This document shows, piece after piece, positions 36,097-44,089 of a DNA stretch of 64,000 nt (the first letter of the stretch is position 1; every line of letters begins with the position of its first letter). Position numbers and translations under genes: made by a program. Source of the stretch: JBDGYW01 sp964518955 (GTDB taxonomy: Bacteria > Gemmatimonadota > Gemmatimonadetes > Gemmatimonadales > GWC2-71-9). The stretch lies in assembly GCA_964518955.1 (NCBI GenBank), contig CAZFHS010000009.1, positions 68,964 through 132,963 of the forward strand, written 5' to 3'. The notes beneath the pieces were generated by a model, which worked only from the letters and a program-made list of their open reading frames with translations, did not search any database and had not been told where the DNA came from.

Positions 36097-37308
36097 ATGC
36101 GGCTGCTCTGGGTCCCACTTCTCGCAATTCTCTCGGCCTGTCAGACCGTGAGCCAAGTGACACATTCGAACGCGTCCAACCACACCAACTCGGTTCCATC
36201 TGTCCTGGATACTCCGGTCGAGTTCACCGGACCTGTCGGATCGACAGTCGACGCAGCCGCCATTGGTGAGATTCGCCTTGGCCTCTTCGCACCGACCTCA
36301 CCGGACCATCCCGTGGGAAGAGCCATGTTCGAAGGTGCGCAGCTGGCTGTTGATTCGTTCAACAGTTTAGGCGGCATCGAAGGCGTGCCGCTCAGCATCT
36401 CGACCCGCTGGGATGCCGACCCATGGCGTGGCGGATCCAAGGAGATGATCAAGCTCGTCTACGAGGACAGTGTCTTGGCGGTTATCGGGTCTGTGGACGG
36501 CGAGGCTACGCATGTGGCGGAACAGGTGGTAACCAAAGCGTGGTTGCCGCTCCTATCACCGGTGTCGGCCGATCCGACGCTCACATACATTCGCATTCCT
36601 TGGATATTCCGGCTGCCGCCCAACGATGAAAAGCAGGCGGCAGTGCTGTTGCGCGATGGGATAAATGCCAACTCGCTCTCGAACGTCGGTCTGATTACTT
36701 CCGTTGACCACGACGGCCGAATCTTTGGACGCGAGATGCTCGAACAGATGGCCGTCGCGCAGAAAACTCCGGCATTCCATCTGCAGGTTTCGACAGCCGA
36801 TATCAACGCTGGCGAATTGGTGCAGCGTGCGGAGGCTTTTCAACCCGACGCGGTGATTGTCAGGCTGCCTGCGCGCCATATGTTTGACATCATAGATTCA
36901 TTCGAGGCCGACGGCATTGATGTTCCCCTGTTGATTCCGTGGATCCCCGGTTTGCTGGTCCCGGACCTCGAGAATCGATACCGCGGTACGATCTTGTATG
37001 TTGCGCCGTATGGCGAACTCGACAACCAACAGTTTGCGGATTTTCGAAATGCGTTTTTGGAACGATACGGGGCGCCGCCCACGCCAAGTGCCGCGTACAC
37101 GTACGACGCGGTTAGTCTCATCGTCCGATCTGTGAGGGAGGCTTATGAGCGGTCAGGAGGAATGCTCAATCGAGGCAGCCTCCGCGACGCACTTTCGGGT
37201 GTAAACGACTTCGTCGGTGTCACTGGGCCAGTATCGTGGGACAATGCCGGCGGCAATCGCGCGCAGCCTGTGCTCGAGATTGTGAAGGGCAACGCCGTAG
37301 GAAACTAG
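36097..37308 (+). CDS. Orphan type-1 substrate-binding lipoprotein, paralogue 2
   Basis: This 403-residue protein begins with a lipoprotein signal (MRLLWVPLLAILSAC, cysteine 15), so unlike its neighbour it is likely anchored to a membrane. Peripla_BP_6 features are EIRLGLFAPTSPDHP, GAQLAVDSFNSLGG, AVIGSVDGEATHVAEQVV, IPWIFRLPPNDEKQA and YTYDAVSLIVRSVREAYE. Alignment with paralogue 1 is clear around DSV-A-GSVDG and IPW. It starts 26 bases after paralogue 1 in the same direction. Ligand unknown; with no transporter genes near, a role in the redox locus is inferred from position only. Confidence 0.86.
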   Translation: MRLLWVPLLAILSACQTVSQVTHSNASNHTNSVPSVLDTPVEFTGPVGSTVDAAAIGEIRLGLFAPTSPDHPVGRAMFEGAQLAVDSFNSLGGIEGVPLSISTRWDADPWRGGSKEMIKLVYEDSVLAVIGSVDGEATHVAEQVVTKAWLPLLSPVSADPTLTYIRIPWIFRLPPNDEKQAAVLLRDGINANSLSNVGLITSVDHDGRIFGREMLEQMAVAQKTPAFHLQVSTADINAGELVQRAEAFQPDAVIVRLPARHMFDIIDSFEADGIDVPLLIPWIPGLLVPDLENRYRGTILYVAPYGELDNQQFADFRNAFLERYGAPPTPSAAYTYDAVSLIVRSVREAYERSGGMLNRGSLRDALSGVNDFVGVTGPVSWDNAGGNRAQPVLEIVKGNAVGN

Positions 37309-37361
37309 GCACAGGAGTTCGAGTCTCCGTTGTTTCTTTAACGCCGATGGTTCGAGGGCAC

Positions 37362-38945
37362 ATGTCGAGCAAAACATTCGTCAGGACCGGTCGCAAAGAA
37401 ATCGATGAACTCGTCCCTTTGATCTCATCGTTCTTGGCCAAGGACATTCTCGAGATGACTGTGGACGGCAAGACAGTGTCGGGTTTCAGGACACCGGATG
37501 CCAAGTCGATCTGGATCAGGGATCACAGTGACATGCTGAGGGCCGGCCGCTATTTCACTGACGACGTAACGAGCGTTGTTCAACACTTTGCGGATACCCA
37601 GTCGGCGAGTGGGCGGATCTTCGACTACTTCTCGACGTTTCCTGAGAAACCACCCTCGGAGCGTGAGAACTGGACCAAATACGTGCGGGTGCCGGTCGAA
37701 GCCGATGTCGAATACCGCTTCGTGCAGGCAGCGTATTTGGCCTGGCAGGCGTGCGGAGATGACGAGTGGATCCAGCGTCTGCTTCCCCGAATGGAAAAGG
37801 CCCTCGAGTACATCACTACCCATCCCTGGTATTGGGACCCCGATAGCGAACTCGTGAAGCGTGCTTACACCATCGACACCTGGGACTTCGCGTACACTGC
37901 CGGGTCGCACGATTGGCTTCAGTTCCAGATTGACGACGACACATTCTGGGGCATCATGCATGGCGACAACAGCGGCTACTACGACGCGTTCCGAATTATG
38001 GCAACGCTATGTGATCGCTTTGGCGATGCGAGCAGAAGTGCGGAATGGGATCGTCGTGCGAACGCGCTGCGCGACAGGATGAACGCAGTCTGCTGGAACG
38101 GGTCCTTTTACACGCACTTCGTCAAGACGAGTGATGTGGAGATCCCAGGGGTAGACGAAGCCGCACAGCTCAGTCTCAGCAATCCGATGGCCATCAACCG
38201 CGGTGTCGCGACACATGAGATGGCGGTACGCATCATCAGGGAGTACCTCACTCGCAAAGGGAAGACGAATGCATTTGCGGAGTGGTTCTCCATCGACCCG
38301 CCATTTCCCGATGGCGTTTTCGGTGATGACAAGCTCGTAGGTGGTGCCTATGTGAACGGTGGCATCATGCCACTGGTGGGAGGCGAGCTGGCCAAGGCCG
38401 CGTTCGAACACGGCGTTGAGGAATACGGCGTTGACATACTGAAACGCTACCACGAGATGATATCGAAGAGCGGTGAGACGTATCTGTGGTATTTCCCCAA
38501 CGGTTCACCTGCCACCGTCGAAGCGAGCACGAGTCCAGAAGCCGAGCCGACCGACGGCTGGGGATCGAGTGCGATGCTCTGGGCGCTGATTTCAGGGTTG
38601 GCCGGTGTGGAAGACCAGGGGAGGGGATTTGACGTCGTTCGGTTGTCTCCACGATGGCCCGCCGCCGATGTTCAGGATGCTTCGGTGCAGACCACGTATG
38701 AGAGTTCAGGAAAGGGATTCGGCTACGAGTACCGGTGCAGGAACGACGGGGTCGACCTCGTCGTCGTTTCCTCCGAGAGTGACGTTAGGTTCCACCTTTT
38801 GCTTCCTGCCGGAAGGTCAGTTGCGTCAGTCGCAGTCGATGGCGAAAAAGCGCCGTCGGAGATAGTCACCGTCGAAGCAAGCCAGTATGTCGATTTCTCT
38901 GCTCGGGTGAGAGGAGAAGTGGGAGTCAGAATCGATTTTCGTTGA
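37362..38945 (+). CDS. Cytoplasmic (alpha/alpha)6-barrel glycosidase-like protein
   Basis: The ATG at 37362 has GAGGG just upstream; an in-frame ATG at 37347 is an alternative. No signal peptide is visible in the 527-residue product. Blocks such as SIWIRDHSDMLRAGRYF, YTIDTWDFAYTAG, GDNSGYYDAFRIMATLCDRFG, RALRDRMN-like helix and TDGWGSSAMLWALISGLAGVE fit the six-hairpin glycosidase superfamily (trehalase/amylo-1,6-glucosidase-like), with a C-terminal beta domain. The conserved Asp residues in IRDHSD and ADGWGS-type motif would be the catalytic candidates, which is inference. It follows the redox genes by 53 bases and precedes another glycosidase-like gene. Confidence 0.72.
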   Translation: MSSKTFVRTGRKEIDELVPLISSFLAKDILEMTVDGKTVSGFRTPDAKSIWIRDHSDMLRAGRYFTDDVTSVVQHFADTQSASGRIFDYFSTFPEKPPSERENWTKYVRVPVEADVEYRFVQAAYLAWQACGDDEWIQRLLPRMEKALEYITTHPWYWDPDSELVKRAYTIDTWDFAYTAGSHDWLQFQIDDDTFWGIMHGDNSGYYDAFRIMATLCDRFGDASRSAEWDRRANALRDRMNAVCWNGSFYTHFVKTSDVEIPGVDEAAQLSLSNPMAINRGVATHEMAVRIIREYLTRKGKTNAFAEWFSIDPPFPDGVFGDDKLVGGAYVNGGIMPLVGGELAKAAFEHGVEEYGVDILKRYHEMISKSGETYLWYFPNGSPATVEASTSPEAEPTDGWGSSAMLWALISGLAGVEDQGRGFDVVRLSPRWPAADVQDASVQTTYESSGKGFGYEYRCRNDGVDLVVVSSESDVRFHLLLPAGRSVASVAVDGEKAPSEIVTVEASQYVDFSARVRGEVGVRIDFR

Positions 38946-38948
38946 CGC

Positions 38949-38981
38949 AGAAGAGGGAGAGGGGGGAGGAGAGGGAGGGGA
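38949..38981 (+). repeat. 33-base G/A tract
   Basis: An uninterrupted purine run of GAG and GGGG units right after the glycosidase-like gene. Its 3' end supplies an AGGGAGGGG sequence that can act as ribosome binding site for the GTG at 38988. Related to the tracts at 9012, 41394 and 55724. Confidence 0.8.
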
Positions 38982-38987
38982 CGGCCT

Positions 38988-41357
38988 GTGGGTGGCAGTG
39001 CCAACGCGGTAGTTTTTCACATGATCATTGCTGATGCGTTGAACAGGGTGCGCGAAATTTGGGTAGCGAAAAACGCCCTCTCCGTGTGCCGCACTGTAGC
39101 AGATGAACTGGCGCGAAGCTGTGGTGGAGACGTTGTAACTGGGAGCGTTTCCGCCGCTGTAGAACGCGGTCCAGGAGTCTTCGAAATACACACTGCTGTG
39201 GAGACCCTACCAAGTGAGTCCCAAAGCCGACTAGCAGATGCAGGCTCATCTCACGGTGTGTATCTCGAACTCCGCGAGGATGGTTCGGGGTGCGTTGCAG
39301 CCACACACCCGCGATTCCTGTACTCTTGCCTGACGTACCTGCTACGTGACCTAGCCGATCGGGAAGTTGGCCTCGTGGCTGACGGCAAGTTCTTTCGAAG
39401 TACATTCGCCTGGAACAGGCCTACCTACGACTACTTCCTCACTCAGGAAGGTCGCATCCAGCGAAACCTGAATAGGGAGACGTACGTTCGCCGGCTAGCC
39501 GAGTCTGGGTTTACGCATCTAGAAGTGAACGGCTTGGCAGCTCCATCGGGGTTCGAAAGCGGACCTAACGGTGAAGCGTATCCGATGTTCTACACATACT
39601 GTCCCGCGCTGGATCAGTTTGTGTCGAGCGAGATCAACAAAGGTCTCTATCCCGAAGAACACCTTGCGAAGAACCTCGAATATCTGAAAACCAACGCGGC
39701 CCTCGCACGTGAGTACGGCCTCGTTCCCGGCCTCCTCTGTTTCGAACCGCGCTCCGTGCCCGAAGAGTTTTTCGATCGTTACCCGATGCTGCGTGGTGCC
39801 CGCGTGGACCATCCATTTCGCAGCTTCAAGCCACGTTACAACATGACGATCGCTCACCCTCTGGTCAGGCAACACTTTGCCGAGATGATGCGCAAACTCC
39901 TGGACGCGGTGCCTGACCTGGGGTTCCTCTCGGTTTGGACCAACGACAGCGGCGCGGGCTTCGAGCACACGCAATCGTTGTACGTGGGTCGAAACGGTGG
40001 CGCGTATCTGATCAGGGAGTGGAAGAACGAAACGCAGATTGCGGATGCCGCAGCGGAGACCGCTTTGCGTTTCTTGTACACGCTCCGCGACGCCGCTCGG
40101 GAAACCAACCCTGAGTTTCGTGTATGCACTCGGCTCGAATCATTCTACGGTGAGCACCATCAGATCTGGACAGGCCTGCGCGACGGTTTGGACGCCGAGG
40201 CTACTTCACTCGTCTCCCGTGGGTGGGAGATGCCGTACACACACGCGGCGTATCCCGACTCGAAGGCGTTTGTGAGCGGAACGATCCATCAACAAGAGTA
40301 CGACGAGAGAGAGACCGAGCTGGCGGTCGAGTTGGAGAACCGCTCTTCCCGAGCGCACTTCTATTTTGCCGCTGGGCCGAACACGTTGTTTGCGCCACTG
40401 ATTGGAATTCCCTATCCCAGCCTGACTCACCGGCGACTGAAATTGTTGCACGACAACGGCGTCAAACATCTCGCTCATGTCGGTGGTACGAATCCACCCG
40501 AGCTGGTCCCATACAACGTCAACCACGAAGTTTTGCGCGTATTTCAGTTCGAGCCGAATCACGAGCTGAGCAGCACGGTGGAGAGAATTGCCCGTCGGTG
40601 GGTTGGGGGCTTGTTCGCAAAAGACCTCGTGAACGCCTGGGCGGAATGCGAGAAGGCTATTCTCGCCTTCCCCCACGTGACGCCGCTCTACTCTACATAC
40701 GGGTTTGTCTGGTACCGCTTGTGGGTGAGGCCATTGGTTCCAGACATCGAGGCGATCCCCGATCAGGAACGAGCGTACTATCAGGACTTCATGTGTACGA
40801 CTCCGCATAATCCGAACAACGTCGACCTGAGTCGGGACGTTCTTTTCCAACTGACGACGGTAGAAGACTGTCGAAAGGCAATAACGCGGATCGACGAGAA
40901 TGTTTGGGAGCCCTTGGCAGCTGCGATCGCGATACTCGAGCGGGTGCGGAACGCTGCCGGAGGTACGCTCGGCGAAACCAACGCCATCGAGGACACCGTA
41001 GTCAGGTTAAACGCTTTGCGGTGCTGGTTCGAGACACAGCGGAACGTCGCGGCATGGGTGGCGGGTGTGTGCGGATTCATGGAAACAACCGACGAGTCAA
41101 AACGGGCGAAATGCAAGATGCTCGTTGAAGAATTGATCGAAAGGGAGCTTGACAACACGGATCGTTTGATCGGACTGCTCGACTCAGACACGGAGTTGCT
41201 GGCCACCACCGATCTCACCGAGTCACCGCTCATGTACGGCAGCAACCTGAAGGCACTGCTCAAGCGGCGAAAGCATTTGATGCGGGCCCATCGCCGCGAT
41301 GAACCGTACATCGATCCGGAGTACATGGAGAGAAAAGCTGCGGAGCGGCGCGTATGA
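38988..41357 (+). CDS. Large cytoplasmic glycoside hydrolase-like protein, family uncertain
   Basis: The GTG at 38988 is used because the purine tract gives a ribosome site at 7-base spacing; the ATG at 39021 is an alternative that removes 11 residues. The 789-residue product has no signal peptide. An N-terminal alpha/beta part resembles the small domain preceding GH20/GH67 catalytic barrels (SHGVYLELREDGSG, RFLYSCLTYLLRDLADREVGLV). A TIM-barrel-like region follows (GFTHLEVNGL, YGLVPGLLCFEPRSVPEEFF, FLSVWTNDSGAGFEHT, VCTRLESFYGEHHQIW) and then a long helical C-terminus. Acidic residues in WTNDSG and RLESFYGE are catalytic candidates. It ends the plus-strand unit and converges with nhaA. Confidence 0.6.
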   Translation: MGGSANAVVFHMIIADALNRVREIWVAKNALSVCRTVADELARSCGGDVVTGSVSAAVERGPGVFEIHTAVETLPSESQSRLADAGSSHGVYLELREDGSGCVAATHPRFLYSCLTYLLRDLADREVGLVADGKFFRSTFAWNRPTYDYFLTQEGRIQRNLNRETYVRRLAESGFTHLEVNGLAAPSGFESGPNGEAYPMFYTYCPALDQFVSSEINKGLYPEEHLAKNLEYLKTNAALAREYGLVPGLLCFEPRSVPEEFFDRYPMLRGARVDHPFRSFKPRYNMTIAHPLVRQHFAEMMRKLLDAVPDLGFLSVWTNDSGAGFEHTQSLYVGRNGGAYLIREWKNETQIADAAAETALRFLYTLRDAARETNPEFRVCTRLESFYGEHHQIWTGLRDGLDAEATSLVSRGWEMPYTHAAYPDSKAFVSGTIHQQEYDERETELAVELENRSSRAHFYFAAGPNTLFAPLIGIPYPSLTHRRLKLLHDNGVKHLAHVGGTNPPELVPYNVNHEVLRVFQFEPNHELSSTVERIARRWVGGLFAKDLVNAWAECEKAILAFPHVTPLYSTYGFVWYRLWVRPLVPDIEAIPDQERAYYQDFMCTTPHNPNNVDLSRDVLFQLTTVEDCRKAITRIDENVWEPLAAAIAILERVRNAAGGTLGETNAIEDTVVRLNALRCWFETQRNVAAWVAGVCGFMETTDESKRAKCKMLVEELIERELDNTDRLIGLLDSDTELLATTDLTESPLMYGSNLKALLKRRKHLMRAHRRDEPYIDPEYMERKAAERRV

Positions 41358-41391
41358 TCTGACTACTGTGTCATGCCGCGCAAGCCGCCTA

Positions 41392-42732
41392 TTACCCCTC
41401 TCCCTCACCCTCTCCTCCTCCCGGCAACAACAAATAAAGCCCCCCCGTACCAACCACCGCCGCAACCGCCGACGCCCCGAGAATTCCAACCTTAGCTGCC
41501 GCAAGCATTTCGCCTTCGAGGGCCAAACCAGCGATGAAGAGCGCCATCGTAAATCCGATGCCGGCGAGCATACCTCCGGCTGCAATAGCTCCCCACGTTA
41601 CTCCCTGCGGCAACTGAGCAACCCCGATGCGCACTGCTACGAAACTCAACAGCAGTACACCGATGGGTTTTCCGAAAAAGAGACCGGCGGCCGCCGCCTG
41701 TGCTACCGGGCTCGTCAGTCCTTCGATACCGATTGGCACACCCGCGTTGGCCAGGGCGAAGATCGGCATGATCAGGAACCCCACCCAGGGGTGTAGAGAA
41801 GTGATGAGATATTCTACGGGTGAGACAGTCTCTCGAGCCAACGTCCTGAAGCGTGCAACTTGACTCGCCCGTTCGGTTTCCTGCGGCCACTCATCACCCT
41901 GAGCGATCTCGCTCGCTCTCTCTAGAACCTTCTTGAAGGCGTGGGCTCCGACATATTCATTCGCCGGCGTCATCAGGCCGAGAATCACGCCCGCGATTGT
42001 CGCATGAATTCCCGATTCGTGAAAGGCAAACCATACGAGTCCACCCGCTCCCACATAGACCAAGATGCTCCGCACGCCGAGTCGGGCGAGAGCGTACACC
42101 GCTCCAATACCACAGAACCCGAGTAGCAGGGCGAACCAGTTCAAATCGCCACTGTAGCCGATGGCGATAACGAGGATAGCTCCTATGTCGTCCGCAATGG
42201 CCAGAGACAGCAGCATTACCCGCAGGCCGGCAGGCACGCGAGAACCCAAGATCGCCATGCAACCGACCACAAACGCAATGTCGGTGGCCATCGGAATGCC
42301 CCACCCGCGCATGCCAGGCTCGCCCGCCTGGAGTGAAAGGTAGATCGCTGCAGGTACGAGCATTCCCCCGATTGCCGCGAATATCGGTAGGGCCGCGCTC
42401 CGTGGATCTCGAAGTTCGCCCATAACCAATTCGCGTTTCACCTCGAGCCCGATAACGAAGAAGAAGATGCCCATCAACCCATCGTTGATCCAATGCTTCA
42501 GGCTGTGTGACAGCTCAACGGCCCCGAACGTGATTGCGAACTCAGAATCCCAGAACTCGAGGAATGAACTGCTCCAAGGGGAGTTGGCCAGGAATAGCGC
42601 AACAGCGGTTGCAGCCAGCAGCACAATGCCGCTGGCAGCTTGAACGTGCATGAACCGCTGGATCGGGCCGGTGAGTCGGCGTATGGGTCTGGTTGGAAGT
42701 CCTAAAAAGGGAGTGTCAAGCTCTTGCACCAA
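41392..42732 (-). CDS. nhaA: Na+/H+ antiporter NhaA
   Basis: The 446-residue protein has about 12 membrane segments and the NhaA signature regions: GIVLLAATAVALFLANSPW, GLMGIFFFVIGLEVKRELV, GWGIPMATDIAFVVGCMAILG with the paired transport aspartates region SLAIADDIGAILVIA, and GFTMALFIAGLA. NhaA exchanges two protons for one sodium and keeps cytoplasmic pH and sodium in check, suggesting a saline or alkaline habitat. The C-terminus ends in a GGGEGEGEG tail encoded by a low-complexity purine tract. The gene starts 7 bases after a small lipoprotein gene, so both are cotranscribed. Confidence 0.96.
   Translation of the reverse strand: MVQELDTPFLGLPTRPIRRLTGPIQRFMHVQAASGIVLLAATAVALFLANSPWSSSFLEFWDSEFAITFGAVELSHSLKHWINDGLMGIFFFVIGLEVKRELVMGELRDPRSAALPIFAAIGGMLVPAAIYLSLQAGEPGMRGWGIPMATDIAFVVGCMAILGSRVPAGLRVMLLSLAIADDIGAILVIAIGYSGDLNWFALLLGFCGIGAVYALARLGVRSILVYVGAGGLVWFAFHESGIHATIAGVILGLMTPANEYVGAHAFKKVLERASEIAQGDEWPQETERASQVARFRTLARETVSPVEYLITSLHPWVGFLIMPIFALANAGVPIGIEGLTSPVAQAAAAGLFFGKPIGVLLLSFVAVRIGVAQLPQGVTWGAIAAGGMLAGIGFTMALFIAGLALEGEMLAAAKVGILGASAVAAVVGTGGLYLLLPGGGEGEGEG
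41394..41422 (-). repeat. G/A tract on the minus strand, overlapping the nhaA 3' end
   Basis: The plus strand reads as pyrimidines with one A interruption (CCCCTCTCCCTCACCCTCTC). It encodes the Gly-Glu tail of NhaA, showing that the low-complexity tract has entered a reading frame. On the coding strand of nhaA it is purine-rich, the same sense relation as the tracts at 9012 and 38949. Confidence 0.75.
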
Positions 42733-42739
42733 GAGATCC

Positions 42740-43144
42740 TCACATCCTTCGGAGCATTACGTACATGGTTATCGCATCGAGCGCACCACCGTAGCGGGCG
42801 TCCTGCTTGATGACAGCGATCATTTCCGAATTGTCGGTCAACAAAAGAACGCGACCTCCCGAACGGAGAGTGCGTGTCTTGCCCTTCTCGATCGCATCGG
42901 CCAAACGCTGTTCGAAGTCATCGCCTTGGGGAATCCGCACGTCGAACCGGGATATCACGATATGATCGCTCAATATGCGCTCGACCCGGGTGCGTTCCAT
43001 ATCCCGTACGTCTATCACCTCCACCTCTCCAGTGTCGATTTGGGGAGGGTAGTGGCCCTGCGTCAGCGGCACAATGCCTGTGCAGGCGTTCGCGACGAGA
43101 ACCACAAAGAGGATTCCGGAGATCGTGGTAATAGCGCGGAGCAT
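42740..43144 (-). CDS. Small lipoprotein of unknown function upstream of nhaA
   Basis: The 134-residue protein has a lipoprotein signal (ITTISGILFVVLVANAC, cysteine 21). The mature part has an alternating pattern (GEVEVIDVRDMERTRVERIL, VLLLTDNSEMIAVIKQDARYGGALDAITMYVMLRR) suggesting a small alpha/beta domain. I recognise no family. Its position, 7 bases before nhaA on the same strand, suggests coexpression with the antiporter. Confidence 0.7.
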   Translation of the reverse strand: MLRAITTISGILFVVLVANACTGIVPLTQGHYPPQIDTGEVEVIDVRDMERTRVERILSDHIVISRFDVRIPQGDDFEQRLADAIEKGKTRTLRSGGRVLLLTDNSEMIAVIKQDARYGGALDAITMYVMLRRM

Positions 43145-43215
43145 AGCGACCCTCGTGTAGCGAGATAGACGAAACTAGGTATCAGACCTGTGGGGCGCCA
43201 GGGTACTACCGAACG

Positions 43216-43244
43216 AAAACGGGGACGCACATGCTACGCCCCCG
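43216..43244 (-). terminator. Rho-independent terminator downstream of tpx
   Basis: On the minus strand CGGGGGCGTA and TGCGTCCCCG pair over 10 positions (two G-T wobbles) around the loop GCATG, followed directly by TTTT. It lies about 45 bases after the tpx stop and before the next minus-strand gene, which fits termination of the tpx transcript. Confidence 0.75.
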
Positions 43245-43289
43245 CAACTTTCTACTACGAACTTGGATGCTTGCGCAAACGCTTCCAAA

Positions 43290-43790
43290 TCAACCGAGTG
43301 CTGTGAGAGCAGCCTCGTAGTTGGGCTCCTCGACAATCTCAGGCACCTGCTCCGTGTATGCCACTTTGCCATCCTCATCAACTACGACCACTGCGCGCGA
43401 TAGCAGACCTGCAAGTGGGCCGTCAGCAATGCGGACGCCATATGCGTCGCCGAAACCCCGGTCGCGAAGTTCGGAGGCCGGGACGACGTTCTCGAGACCC
43501 TCGGTGGTGCAGAAGCGACCGTGGGCAAACGGCAAGTCGAGCGAGGCGCACACTACCGTGGTGTTGTCTCTGCTTTGGGCTTCACTGTTGAAACGTCTCA
43601 CCGACGCCGCACAAACTTCGGTGTCGAGGCTCGGGAATATGTTTAAAACGACCTTCTTGCCCCGCATGTCGCTCAGCTTGACGTCCGATAGATCTTTGCC
43701 AGTGAGGACGAAGTCAGGTGCTTCAGAACCAACCGCCGGCAGCTCACCGACCGTATGAATCGGGTTCCCTTTCAGAGTGATATCCGCCAT
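43290..43790 (-). CDS. tpx: Thiol peroxidase (Tpx), atypical 2-Cys peroxiredoxin
   Basis: The start at 43790 has GAAGGTGG upstream and gives the canonical N-terminus MADITLKGNPIHTVGELP; a longer frame to 43817 adds an unlikely nine residues. The 166-residue length is normal for Tpx. The peroxidatic cysteine is C60 in FPSLDTEVC and the resolving cysteine is C94 in LPFAHGRFC, spaced as in the Escherichia coli enzyme. Tpx reduces alkyl and hydrogen peroxides with electrons from thioredoxin. It forms its own transcription unit with a terminator at 43216. Confidence 0.97.
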   Translation of the reverse strand: MADITLKGNPIHTVGELPAVGSEAPDFVLTGKDLSDVKLSDMRGKKVVLNIFPSLDTEVCAASVRRFNSEAQSRDNTTVVCASLDLPFAHGRFCTTEGLENVVPASELRDRGFGDAYGVRIADGPLAGLLSRAVVVVDEDGKVAYTEQVPEIVEEPNYEAALTALG

Positions 43791-43903
43791 TTGATGCCAC
43801 CTTCTTTTTTTAGACAAGTAGTGTATTCAAGTATTTGATTGACTAAAAAGGAAATGGGAGGTCCCATTTCCTGCAAGTCCCGGATTTTCAGGGTGGTGTT
43901 CTG

Positions 43904-44004
43904 CCGCGGAGGGACGCGGAAGAACGCGGATAGTGTTTTAGGTTGGGTGGGGCACTTGGGCTCCAGTTGTTTTCCGCGCAACTCCGCGTACTTCCGCGGC
44001 TAAT
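43904..44004. repeat. Palindromic CCGCGGA repeat, copy 2
   Basis: Left arm CCGCGGAGGGACGCGGAAGA with CGCGGA at 9-base steps; right arm TTTTCCGCGCAACTCCGCG and CTTCCGCGGCTAAT. The core GGTTGGGTGGGGCACTTGG matches copies 1 and 3. It has the same orientation as copy 1 and lies in the divergent gap between tpx and the lipoprotein gene at 44090. Confidence 0.8.
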
Positions 44005-44089
44005 ATCCCGACCACGCAGAATCCGTGAGATGAATCATATCTAGTGCTATACTTGGATTGCACACTCTATGTCGCTCACTGGAGGATCC

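Noticed and set aside
37309..37361. Terminator-like GGAGTTCGAGTCTCC hairpin followed by TTTCTTT
   Set aside because: The stem is only four base pairs, so I do not claim a transcription break between the second binding protein and the glycosidase-like gene.
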